Shown: positions 1-4,587, counted from the first letter of the stretch. The stretch is DNA of 7,040 nucleotides from an uncultured Collinsella sp. (GCA_900541785.1 UQKY01000067.1:1-7040); one strand, 5' to 3'. Made by a program: numbers and translations. Notes: generated from the letters alone by a model not told the origin.

Positions 1-318
1 AGTCGTCGTCTGCGTCTTGTGGATGACAAGCCCACGATGCTGGAAACCAATAGCTATTCCGCTGCGCTTTCTTTTTTGGAGCATGAATCCCTCGAGGATT
101 CGCTGATGGCGGTACTCGATCGCCAGGGAATCGAGATGGGCCCCAACACGCGTACGCTCGAGGTCTGCTATGCGAGCGAGCTCGAGGCGGCATACCTTAA
201 CGTGGAGCTGGACTCTCCGCTGCTTCTGTTTGTCGATAGACGTTATGCTCCAAGCGGCGAGCCGCTTTTCATCTCCCGTCAGGTGTACTGCACCGAGCGA
301 CTGAAGTTCTATCTGTAA
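1..318 (+). CDS. GntR/HutC-family regulator, C-terminal UTRA domain (5' truncated)
   Basis: The reading frame is open from base 1 and ends at TAA 316-318, giving 105 residues with no start in the window. The residues look like the end of a UTRA effector-binding domain: an early LETNSY segment, then a hydrophobic LLLFVDRRYAPSGEPLFIS strand pair and a closing TERLKFYL. That closing block (a polar strand followed by KFYL at the C-terminus) is typical of HutC-subfamily GntR regulators. In that family the missing N-terminal half is a winged helix-turn-helix that binds operator DNA, and the UTRA domain binds a sugar phosphate or similar small ligand. The gene precedes the PTS EIIA/EIIB pair in the same direction but is separated from it by a terminator. 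Control of that operon is therefore plausible but inferred. Family assignment is fairly secure; ligand and target are unknown. Confidence 0.8.
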   Translation, partial: SRRLRLVDDKPTMLETNSYSAALSFLEHESLEDSLMAVLDRQGIEMGPNTRTLEVCYASELEAAYLNVELDSPLLLFVDRRYAPSGEPLFISRQVYCTERLKFYL

Positions 319-325
319 GCAAGGG

Positions 326-355
326 CGGCCGTTCTGTAAAAGGAGCGGCCGTTTT
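326..355 (+). terminator. Rho-independent terminator after the GntR gene
   Basis: CGGCCGTTCT (326-335) pairs with GGAGCGGCCG (342-351) to give a 10-bp stem that includes two G-U pairs. The loop is GTAAAA and the stem is followed by TTTT (352-355). It begins 8 bases after the GntR stop codon, so it likely ends that transcript and leaves the PTS genes to their own promoter. Confidence 0.7.
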
Positions 356-412
356 ACCGACCAATTGTTACCGTTCACGGAATTAGAGAATTAACGCACC
401 GCAAAAAGGAAA

Positions 413-443
413 TTGCTTATATACTTTGTTATGACAATATAGT
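413..443 (+). promoter_or_regulatory. Candidate promoter of the PTS EIIA/EIIB operon
   Basis: TTGCTT (413-418) is followed after 17 bp by AATATA (436-441), which overlaps a second -10-like hexamer, TATAGT (438-443). The region is AT-rich against GC-rich surroundings. A separate TATACT at 420-425 has no good -35 at the usual distance. Transcription would start near 449, leaving a short leader before the EIIA start at 468. Confidence 0.45.
426..437 (+). promoter_or_regulatory. Possible GntR/HutC operator overlapping the PTS promoter
   Basis: TTGTTATGACAA is an imperfect palindrome (TTGT-TATG-ACAA, 10 of 12 bases symmetric) lying between the proposed -35 and -10 boxes. Its half-sites resemble the GT...GAC...AC style operators of HutC-type GntR regulators, and a gene for such a regulator ends about 100 bp upstream. 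Binding there would block RNA polymerase. This is inference from position and symmetry only. Confidence 0.3.
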
Positions 444-467
444 ACGTCTTATTGATATTGGAGAACT

Positions 468-887
468 ATGAATAAGATATTGCTAGCGAGTCATGGTTAT
501 CTCGCCCAAGGTATGAAAAGCTCTCTGGAGATTCTGATGGGCACCAACGACCGAATCGAGTGTCTGTGCGCCTATGTCGATGACGATTCAAGGGACGTCG
601 CGGCGTTGATTGATGCATGGATGGAGACGAGGGACCCTGCCGACTCTTGGTTTGTCGTGACTGACATCTTTGGCGGCTCTGTAAACAACGAATTCATTCA
701 GAGACAGACCACCGGATCGTTTACGTTGATCGCCGGAATGAACTTGCCGCTACTGGTGGAAATGGTTACACAGCTGGACTCCCTGGATGCGGACAAGGCC
801 AAAGCCGCGGTCGAGGGGTCGCGTTCATTTATTCAGCTTTGCGAGGCGGCGGACATGCTTGCCGATGTCGAAGAAGAAGAGTTCTAG
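468..887 (+). CDS. PTS EIIA component, mannose (EIIA-Man) family
   Basis: A cytoplasmic phosphocarrier of 139 aa, the usual size of a free mannose-family EIIA domain. In this family EIIA takes phosphate from HPr on a histidine and passes it to EIIB. The start MNKILLASHG places the expected phospho-histidine at His9, at the end of the first beta strand. The TDIFGGS motif at 65-71 matches the conserved D-[IL]-x-G-G-S loop beside the active site, and the IAGMNLPLLVEM segment at 88-99 is also typical. The start at 468 is preceded by GGAG (460-463). EIIB follows 62 bp after the stop, with no terminator between, so they are probably co-transcribed. The C-terminus is acidic (DVEEEEF). Sugar specificity cannot be read from EIIA. 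Confidence 0.9.
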   Translation: MNKILLASHGYLAQGMKSSLEILMGTNDRIECLCAYVDDDSRDVAALIDAWMETRDPADSWFVVTDIFGGSVNNEFIQRQTTGSFTLIAGMNLPLLVEMVTQLDSLDADKAKAAVEGSRSFIQLCEAADMLADVEEEEF

Positions 888-949
888 CTCAAGCTTCAAC
901 GAATAATTCAACCCTGTCATTACCTTTATTACGTGTGGAGATGATTTCG

Positions 950-1423
950 ATGATTAAGCTTACGAGGGTCGATTACCGATTGATTCACGGCCAGGTCGCC
1001 ATGTCTTGGACGCATGCGCTGGATGTCGATTGCATCCTGTGTGCCAGCGATGCCGTGGCAAAAGACGACATGAGAAAAGCCGCTTTGAGGCTAGCTCGTC
1101 CCAACGGCGTGAAGCTCGTCATAAAAGACGTGAACGCTGCTATCGAGGCGCTCAACAGCGGCGTTACCGACAAGTATTCGCTGTTTATCATTGTCGAGAC
1201 GATCGAGGATGCCTATCGCCTTGCTAAGGGTTGCAAAGACATCAAGGAGATCAATCTGGGCGGAACCCGAAAGTCTCCCGAGACCACGCTTCATCCGACC
1301 CCCGCGATTTTTGCGACCGAAACCGATGCCGAGCATATCCAAGAGCTTGTCAACGATGGCGTGGTTATCGAAATCCGTCAGGTCCCCAATGACTCAAAGG
1401 TATTTGCCAAGGACGTTTTCTAG
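950..1423 (+). CDS. PTS EIIB component, mannose/fructose/sorbose family
   Basis: A protein of 157 aa, close to the usual ~160 aa for free mannose-family EIIB. The N-terminus MIKLTRVDYRLIHGQV carries the family signature R-[IV]-D-x-R-L-I-H-G-Q-V, with the phosphorylated histidine at His13. In this family EIIB takes phosphate from EIIA and gives it to the sugar while docked on the membrane EIIC/EIID complex. INLGG at about 97-101 is also family-typical. ATG 950 was chosen over ATG 941 because GGAG (937-940) abuts 941 but lies 9 bases before 950. The frame stays open back to 839 only because it overlaps the end of EIIA. A strong terminator follows 50 bp after the stop, so the operon ends here without EIIC or EIID. 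Confidence 0.9.
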   Translation: MIKLTRVDYRLIHGQVAMSWTHALDVDCILCASDAVAKDDMRKAALRLARPNGVKLVIKDVNAAIEALNSGVTDKYSLFIIVETIEDAYRLAKGCKDIKEINLGGTRKSPETTLHPTPAIFATETDAEHIQELVNDGVVIEIRQVPNDSKVFAKDVF

Positions 1424-1472
1424 CTGGAAACATGCCATTGTCTAGCATTTATTAACTAGGTCCTCCTTTCTT

Positions 1473-1506
1473 AAGCCCGTCGATCATTTGATCGGCGGGC
1501 TTTTTA
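1473..1506 (+). terminator. Rho-independent terminator of the PTS operon
   Basis: AAGCCCGTCGATC (1473-1485) pairs with GATCGGCGGGCTT (1490-1502) over 13 bp, with one T-G pair and an ATTT loop. The stem runs into a T tract at 1501-1505. It ends the EIIA/EIIB transcript and also shields the downstream IS element from read-through. Confidence 0.9.
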
Positions 1507-1522
1507 TTCAAGACTTTAGTCT

Positions 1523-1543
1523 GCTGGCCGCGCAGCGGCCAGC
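1523..1543. repeat. Outer left-end hairpin of the IS200 element
   Basis: GCTGGCCGC (1523-1531) and GCGGCCAGC (1535-1543) form a perfect 9-bp stem with a GCA loop, followed by TTTAAA. A small palindrome, AGACTTTAGTCT (1511-1522), lies directly before it. It may belong to the transposon end or act as a second transcription block after the PTS terminator. Confidence 0.55.
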
Positions 1544-1549
1544 TTTAAA

Positions 1550-1568
1550 CCACCCGCTACGCGGGTGG
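1550..1568. repeat. Left-end (LE) hairpin of the IS200 element
   Basis: CCACCCGC (1550-1557) and GCGGGTGG (1561-1568) form a perfect 8-bp stem with a TAC loop. The preceding AAA makes AAACCACCC, which recurs at the right-end hairpin. This is the best candidate for the TnpA-binding left-end hairpin. Read on the minus strand, the stem is followed by TTTAAA, so it could also end an antisense transcript. Confidence 0.6.
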
Positions 1569-1579
1569 AGACAAACGGC

Positions 1580-1608
1580 TTTACAAAGCCACCCCTCCGA
1601 CCGATATT
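1580..1608 (+). promoter_or_regulatory. Weak candidate tnpA promoter
   Basis: TTTACA (1580-1585) is followed after 17 bp by GATATT (1603-1608). The -35 matches 5 of 6 consensus bases and the -10 matches 4 of 6. A start near 1615 would give an mRNA lacking the left arm of the RBS hairpin at 1589-1650. The hairpin would then silence only read-through transcripts. Confidence 0.3.
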
Positions 1609-1650
1609 GACGATTGTTCAGGCCGTCAAGAACTCGAGTCGAAGGGGTGG
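1589..1650 (+). promoter_or_regulatory. RBS-sequestering hairpin upstream of tnpA
   Basis: Bases 1589-1601 (CCACCCCTCCGAC) pair with 1638-1650 (GTCGAAGGGGTGG) at 12 of 13 positions. An inner stem, TTGACG (1607-1612) with CGTCAA (1624-1629), closes the structure. The right arm contains the AAGGGG Shine-Dalgarno sequence (1642-1647), 8 bases before the tnpA ATG, so folding would hide the ribosome binding site. Elements of the IS200 group are known to limit transposase synthesis with a leader stem-loop of this kind. The pairing is visible in the sequence; the repression is inferred. Confidence 0.65.
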
Positions 1651-1655
1651 TCGCC

Positions 1656-2114
1656 ATGGCCCAGAAGGCCTACAGCCTTTCCCACACGAAGTGGATGTGC
1701 AAGTACCATATCGTGTTCACGCCGAAGTATAGGCGCAAAGTGATCTACAACCAAATCAGGAGCGACATAGGGGAGATCCTCAGGAAGCTGTGCGAGTACA
1801 AGGGGATCGAGATAATCGAGGGGCACCTGATGCCCGACCACGTGCACGTGCTGCTGGCGATCCCGCCGAAGTACAGCGTCGCGAGCGTCATGGGCTACCT
1901 GAAGGGGAAGAGCTCGCTGATGATATTCGACAGGCACGCCAACCTCAAGTACAAGTTCGGCAACAGGAAGTTCTGGGCGGAGGGCTACTACGTGTCCACC
2001 GTCGGCCTGAACGAGGCGACGATCGCCAAGTACATCAGGGAGCAGGAGTCCCACGACATCGCGCTGGACAAGCTGAGCGTGAGGGAGTACGAGGACCCCT
2101 TCAAGAGGGGGTGA
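1656..2114 (+). CDS. tnpA: IS200-family Y1/HUH transposase TnpA
   Basis: A single-domain transposase of 152 aa, the standard IS200 TnpA length. These enzymes act as dimers on single-stranded DNA, cutting and rejoining at hairpin ends through a 5'-phosphotyrosine link. The metal-binding HUH motif is HVH at 62-64 within MPDHVHVLL. The catalytic tyrosine is Tyr126 in KYIREQE, with the conserved Gln130 four residues on. KYHIVFTPKYRRKV near 16-29 is the typical first strand block. ATG 1656 was chosen because AAGGGG lies 8 bases upstream and family proteins start just before this block; an upstream in-frame start at 1614 falls inside the leader hairpin. Eight of nine arginines use AGG, unlike the neighbouring genes. 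The frame is intact with both active-site motifs, so the enzyme is probably functional. Confidence 0.93.
   Translation: MAQKAYSLSHTKWMCKYHIVFTPKYRRKVIYNQIRSDIGEILRKLCEYKGIEIIEGHLMPDHVHVLLAIPPKYSVASVMGYLKGKSSLMIFDRHANLKYKFGNRKFWAEGYYVSTVGLNEATIAKYIREQESHDIALDKLSVREYEDPFKRG
1726..1754 (-). promoter_or_regulatory. Candidate antisense promoter inside tnpA
   Basis: On the minus strand, TTGGTT (1749-1754) is followed after exactly 17 bp by TATACT (1726-1731). Transcription would start near 1719 and run leftwards across the tnpA start codon, the ribosome binding site and the leader hairpin. It could stop at the 1550-1568 hairpin, which is followed by TTTAAA on that strand. IS200 of enterobacteria makes an antisense RNA in the same relative place. 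The -35 match is poor, so this is a candidate only. Confidence 0.35.
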
Positions 2115-2117
2115 TCC

Positions 2118-2218
2118 CGCCGGTTCGACCGGCGCGCCACGGGTCAAGATGCACTAGGCCTGGACGAAGTCCGGGCCCGCGCCTTTAGACGCGAGCCCGG
2201 GGCCCGTGGGTTATACCC
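2118..2218 (+). other. Structured right-end tail of the IS200 element
   Basis: The stretch after the tnpA stop holds three stem-loops. CGCCGGT-TCG-ACCGGCG (2118-2134) is a perfect 7-bp stem. CCGGGC (2171-2176) pairs with GCCCGG (2195-2200), with a further GCG/CGC pairing inside. GGGT-TAT-ACCC (2208-2218) is a 4-bp stem. No reading frame of note is present. Such tails in IS200/IS605 elements carry DNA folds for transposition, and in tnpB-bearing relatives they encode the guide RNA scaffold. Its role here, without tnpB, is unknown. Confidence 0.45.
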
Positions 2219-2226
2219 TAAGAGCA

Positions 2227-2249
2227 AACCACCCTTTTTAAGGGTGGTT
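2227..2249. repeat. Right-end (RE) hairpin of the IS200 element
   Basis: AACCACCCTT (2227-2236) and AAGGGTGGTT (2240-2249) form a perfect 10-bp stem with a TTT loop, ending 4 bases before the murB stop codon. It shares AAACCACCC with the left-end hairpin. It may also slow murB transcription arriving from the other side, although the minus-strand T tract is short. Confidence 0.6.
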
Positions 2250-2253
2250 CTGA

Positions 2254-3216
2254 TTAGAGGAATTCGCCGACTCGGTGGACTTCGGGTTGTAGGTCTACTC
2301 CGAATTGGTCTTTGACGGTTGCTTGGATGTGGCGGATGAGTTTGTCGACGTCGGCAGCGGTGGCGTGATCGGCGTTGACGATGAAGCCGCAGTGCTTCTC
2401 GCTCACCTGGGCGCCGCCGATAGCGTGGCCGCGAAGGCCGGCGTCCATGATGAGCTTGCCGGCGAAGTGGCCCTCGGGGCGCTTGAAAGTGGAACCGGCG
2501 CTCGGCATGTCGAGCGGCTGCTTGTCCTCGCGGCGTTGGCGGTAGTCGTCCATGTCGGCCTTGATCATCGCGGCGTTGCCCGGGGCGAGGTTAAAGGTGG
2601 CAGAGAGCACGATAAAGCCGTCGTCGGCGATGCGGCTCTTGCGATAGCCCAGGTTAAGCTCGTCGACATCGAACTCAATGATATTGCCGCTGCCGCGGGT
2701 GCCGTCGTCGAGCGCGCGGGCGGGCTTATAGACGCGCACGGACTCCAAAACATCTGCCATGCAGGCGCCGTAGGCACCGGCGTTCATATAGCAGGCGCCG
2801 CCGACCGAGCCGGGGATGCCCGAGAGGGGCTCCATGCCGGTGAGGCAGGCTTCGGCGGCAGCCGCGGCGACATCGGAAAGCAAGGCGCCGGCTGCCGCCG
2901 TGACGTGCGTGCCGTCGACGGTGATGTCGGAGAGGCCCTCGCCCAGCGCCACGACGACGCCGCGGATGCCCTTGTCACCGACGAGTAAGTCGGAGCCGTT
3001 GCCCACGATGGTGAGTGGCAGATCGCAGCGATAGCAGGTATCGAGCGTGGCGACGAGGCCCTGCTCGGTATCGGGCGTGACAAAGACATCGGCCGGGCCG
3101 CCGATCTTAAACGTGGTGTGCTCGCGCATGGGCTCGCTCATCAACACGTTGTCCTCGCCGGCAACACCGGCGAGCGCGCAGAGCAGGTCCTCGTTAAAAA
3201 AGTCGTTCTCGTGCAT
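2254..3216 (-). CDS. murB: UDP-N-acetylenolpyruvoylglucosamine reductase MurB
   Basis: This 320-aa cytoplasmic flavoenzyme uses NADPH to reduce enolpyruvyl-UDP-GlcNAc to UDP-N-acetylmuramate, the second committed step of peptidoglycan precursor synthesis. The FAD-binding domain covers about 35-205, with HTTFKIGGPAD at 33-43, VGNGSDLLV at 71-79 and SGIPGSVGGACYMNAGAYG at 132-150. The active-site Arg lies in GYRKS (Arg192), the catalytic Ser in SAGSTFKRP (Ser242), and the acidic residue near the end in LQPEVHRVG (Glu312). The MurB C-terminal domain covers about 215-318. ATG at 3214-3216 was chosen because AGGCGG lies 8 bases upstream on the minus strand. The frame stays open to 3306, but that extension translates a DNA palindrome and is unlike the family. 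murB is divergent from lacI, and the C-terminus is intact beside the IS element. Confidence 0.95.
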   Translation of the reverse strand: MHENDFFNEDLLCALAGVAGEDNVLMSEPMREHTTFKIGGPADVFVTPDTEQGLVATLDTCYRCDLPLTIVGNGSDLLVGDKGIRGVVVALGEGLSDITVDGTHVTAAAGALLSDVAAAAAEACLTGMEPLSGIPGSVGGACYMNAGAYGACMADVLESVRVYKPARALDDGTRGSGNIIEFDVDELNLGYRKSRIADDGFIVLSATFNLAPGNAAMIKADMDDYRQRREDKQPLDMPSAGSTFKRPEGHFAGKLIMDAGLRGHAIGGAQVSEKHCGFIVNADHATAADVDKLIRHIQATVKDQFGVDLQPEVHRVGEFL

Positions 3217-3259
3217 ACGAATATCCGCCTTATGGTGGTCGTTTTCATTAATCGAATGC

Positions 3260-3290
3260 AATATACCCCACCCGGATGGATTTGGTGCAA
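3260..3290 (-). promoter_or_regulatory. Candidate murB promoter
   Basis: On the minus strand TATATT (3260-3265) is a good -10 box about 44 bases before the murB start. The best upstream hexamer is TTGCAC (3285-3290) at a long 19-bp spacing; it lies inside the outer arm of the palindrome at 3282-3347. The -10 is credible and the -35 doubtful. Confidence 0.35.
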
Positions 3291-3347
3291 AGTAACCTGA
3301 CCCCAATGCATCACATGGTGCAAAGGGGTCAGGTTACTTTGCGCCAA
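3282..3347. repeat. 66-bp near-perfect palindrome (REPIN-like) between murB and lacI
   Basis: Two 23-base arms (3282-3304 and 3325-3347) are reverse complements except for one T-G position (3286/3343). The arms contain AAAGTAACCTGACCCC and GGGGTCAGGTTACTTT. The 20-base centre folds again: TGCATCA (3307-3313) pairs with TGGTGCA (3316-3322) with one wobble, flanked by matching AA bulges. It does not match the ends of the IS200 element in this window. The layout resembles palindromic repeats mobilised by REP-associated Y1 transposases, but copy number cannot be judged from one copy. It lies between two divergent promoters, so a terminator role is unlikely. Confidence 0.7.
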
Positions 3348-3415
3348 TCGCGGCGATAAAACAGCCGTCTACCGGATTGGTAAAGTGTTTATCATCAAGG
3401 TAGAGGGACGGTCGC

Positions 3416-3421
3416 TATACT
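3416..3421 (+). promoter_or_regulatory. Candidate -10 box of the lacI-family gene
   Basis: TATACT lies 36 bases before the chosen start codon, with GGAAGGAG between. No convincing -35 stands 16-18 bases upstream. No copy of the TAAAACGTTTTA operator is seen near it, so autoregulation is not supported. Confidence 0.4.
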
Positions 3422-3456
3422 TTCAAGAGATTGCGCGAATACTCGGAAGGAGCGAG

Positions 3457-4485
3457 ATGGGCAACAAAGTTACTCTCAAGCAGATTGCCCAGGAGGTGGG
3501 GCTTTCCCCTTCGTCGGTCTCGCTTGTCCTTAACAACCGGCCTTGTCGCATCTCGGAAGAAAACCGCAAGCTCATCAAGGAGGTTGCGGCGCGCAACCAC
3601 TATGTTCCTAACCAGATCGCGCGCAGCCTGGTCATGCGCGAGTCGCGCACACTGGGCCTTATCGTTCCCAATATCGAGAGCCGCTTTTTTGCCTCGCTCG
3701 CCGGCAGCCTGGAAAAGCGCTGCCGCGAGGACGGCTACGCGCTCTTTATTACCAGCTCGGGTGGAAGCGCCGAGGACGATCTGGAGCTCCTGCGCCAGCT
3801 GGTGACGCGCGGCGTCGATGGTGTGTTCTTGGTCGTGGGCGACGAGTTCTCGGACGACCGCGCTTTGCGCGAAGAAGTCAGCCATCTCCCCATTCCGGCC
3901 GTGATGGTCGACCGTGCCATTGAGGGACTCGAGTGCGACAAGGTGATGTTCGACCACGAGATGGGCGGCTATATGGCCACCCGCTATCTAATCGAGCAGG
4001 GCCACCGTCGCATTGCCTGCTTGGTTAATGCGCGCCGTTCCAATACGGGTCGTAAACGTCTTGCCGGCTACGAGCGTGCACTGCGCGAGGTTGGCCTGCC
4101 TATTGACGCGCGTTTGGAGTTTGAGAGCGAGTACTACATTCCGAGCGCATATGAGGCCTCGGAGGCGGTGCTCGCAACTGACGCCACCGCCGTGTTCGCA
4201 AGCTCGGATAACATTGCGCTGGGTCTGCTCAAGCGCCTGCACGAGATGGGGAAGAGCATCCCAGGCGATATCTCGGTCGTAAGCTATGACAACTCGGCGG
4301 CCGACGTTCTCTTTGAGCCGGCGCTGACCGCGATTGAGCAGGATCCTGGCGTCCTCGCGGAGCATGCTTTTGGCTGCATGTCCAAGCGTCTTGCCGGTAG
4401 GGGCGGTAGACGTGCCGAAGAGGTCGTTCTGGAGCCGGCGCTTATCGTTAAGGACAGCGTGCTCGAGCTTACTAAACACAACTAA
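3457..4485 (+). CDS. LacI-family transcriptional repressor
   Basis: A 342-aa DNA-binding regulator of standard LacI/GalR length. The N-terminal helix-turn-helix spans about 5-26 (VTLKQIAQEVGLSPSSVS, then LVLNN). The hinge helix is PNQIARSLVM at 51-60; Leu58 is in the place of the leucine that enters the central CpG step of operators in this family. A periplasmic-binding-protein-like effector domain follows from about 65 (TLGLIVPNIESRFF) to the C-terminus, with VDRAI at 151-155, GHRRIACL at 182-189, AVFASSDNIALG at 245-256 and DISVVSYDN at 271-279. ATG 3457 was chosen over 3385 because the protein then begins a few residues before the HTH, as is usual, and GGAAGGAG (3445-3452) precedes it. Two CpG-centred palindromes lie directly downstream at the phosphoketolase promoter, which is the likely target. 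The effector is unknown. Confidence 0.93.
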   Translation: MGNKVTLKQIAQEVGLSPSSVSLVLNNRPCRISEENRKLIKEVAARNHYVPNQIARSLVMRESRTLGLIVPNIESRFFASLAGSLEKRCREDGYALFITSSGGSAEDDLELLRQLVTRGVDGVFLVVGDEFSDDRALREEVSHLPIPAVMVDRAIEGLECDKVMFDHEMGGYMATRYLIEQGHRRIACLVNARRSNTGRKRLAGYERALREVGLPIDARLEFESEYYIPSAYEASEAVLATDATAVFASSDNIALGLLKRLHEMGKSIPGDISVVSYDNSAADVLFEPALTAIEQDPGVLAEHAFGCMSKRLAGRGGRRAEEVVLEPALIVKDSVLELTKHN

Positions 4486-4494
4486 ACGCGTTTA
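4483..4494. promoter_or_regulatory. Palindrome over the lacI stop codon, possible auxiliary operator
   Basis: TAAACGCGTTTA is a perfect 12-bp palindrome that includes the repressor's TAA stop. Its outer TAAA/TTTA arms match the two operators downstream, but its centre is CGCG rather than ACGT. Its centre lies 105 and 126 bp from theirs, about 10 and 12 helical turns. A looping role is speculative. Confidence 0.25.
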
Positions 4495-4520
4495 TCAATT
4501 TACAGAGACTGAATGTGGAG

Positions 4521-4547
4521 CACCTGTGACAGACAATGCCGCAGGTG
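4521..4547 (+). terminator. Weak inverted repeat, possible lacI terminator
   Basis: CACCTGTG (4521-4528) can pair with CGCAGGTG (4540-4547) over 8 bp with one G-U pair and an 11-base loop. A TTTT run occurs only 9 bases later (4557-4560), so it is a poor terminator by the usual rules. It could equally be a protein-binding site. Confidence 0.25.
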
Positions 4548-4587
4548 AATGTCGCGTTTTGCCAATCGATGGGATCGATAAGGATGC

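Larger units (their letters stand above)
1511..2250 (+). mobile_element. IS200-type insertion sequence (IS200/IS605 family, tnpA only)
   Basis: A roughly 740-bp element with a single transposase gene. The left end has hairpins at 1523-1543 and 1550-1568, and the right end has a hairpin at 2227-2249. The left hairpin and the right hairpin both begin with AAACCACCC (1547-1555 and 2226-2234), as expected for subterminal hairpins recognised by a single-strand Y1 transposase. There are no terminal inverted repeats and no obvious target duplication, which suits the family. No tnpB is present. The outer limits are estimates: the left edge lies between the PTS terminator and the first hairpin, and the right edge lies a few bases before the murB stop. 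The exact cleavage sites cannot be fixed without an empty-site comparison. Confidence 0.75.

Noticed and set aside
839..949. An upstream start for EIIB inside the EIIA gene
   Set aside because: The extra residues are arginine-rich out-of-frame EIIA sequence. The RV-D-x-RLIHGQV signature should begin within about 10 residues of the start, as it does from 950.
1365..1448. A 27-residue minus-strand ORF preceded by a strong AAAGGAGG
   Set aside because: The Shine-Dalgarno lies 13 bases from the ATG, the ORF overlaps the EIIB 3' end and has no recognisable features; probably chance.
1511..1650. Closely spaced hairpins considered as a CRISPR-like or integron-like array
   Set aside because: The hairpins differ in sequence and spacing, no unit repeats with unique spacers, and they are fully explained as IS200 end and leader structures.
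1626..2147. A 173-codon minus-strand frame over tnpA
   Set aside because: Shadow of the transposase; the plus-strand frame has the HUH motif, the catalytic Tyr and the standard family length.
2305..2988. A 227-codon plus-strand frame inside murB
   Set aside because: Antisense shadow of murB, which has a full set of family motifs on the minus strand; no convincing ribosome binding site or domain.
3217..3306. N-terminal extension of MurB starting at 3306
   Set aside because: The extension translates the palindrome and promoter region, while ATG 3216 has a good Shine-Dalgarno and fits the family start.
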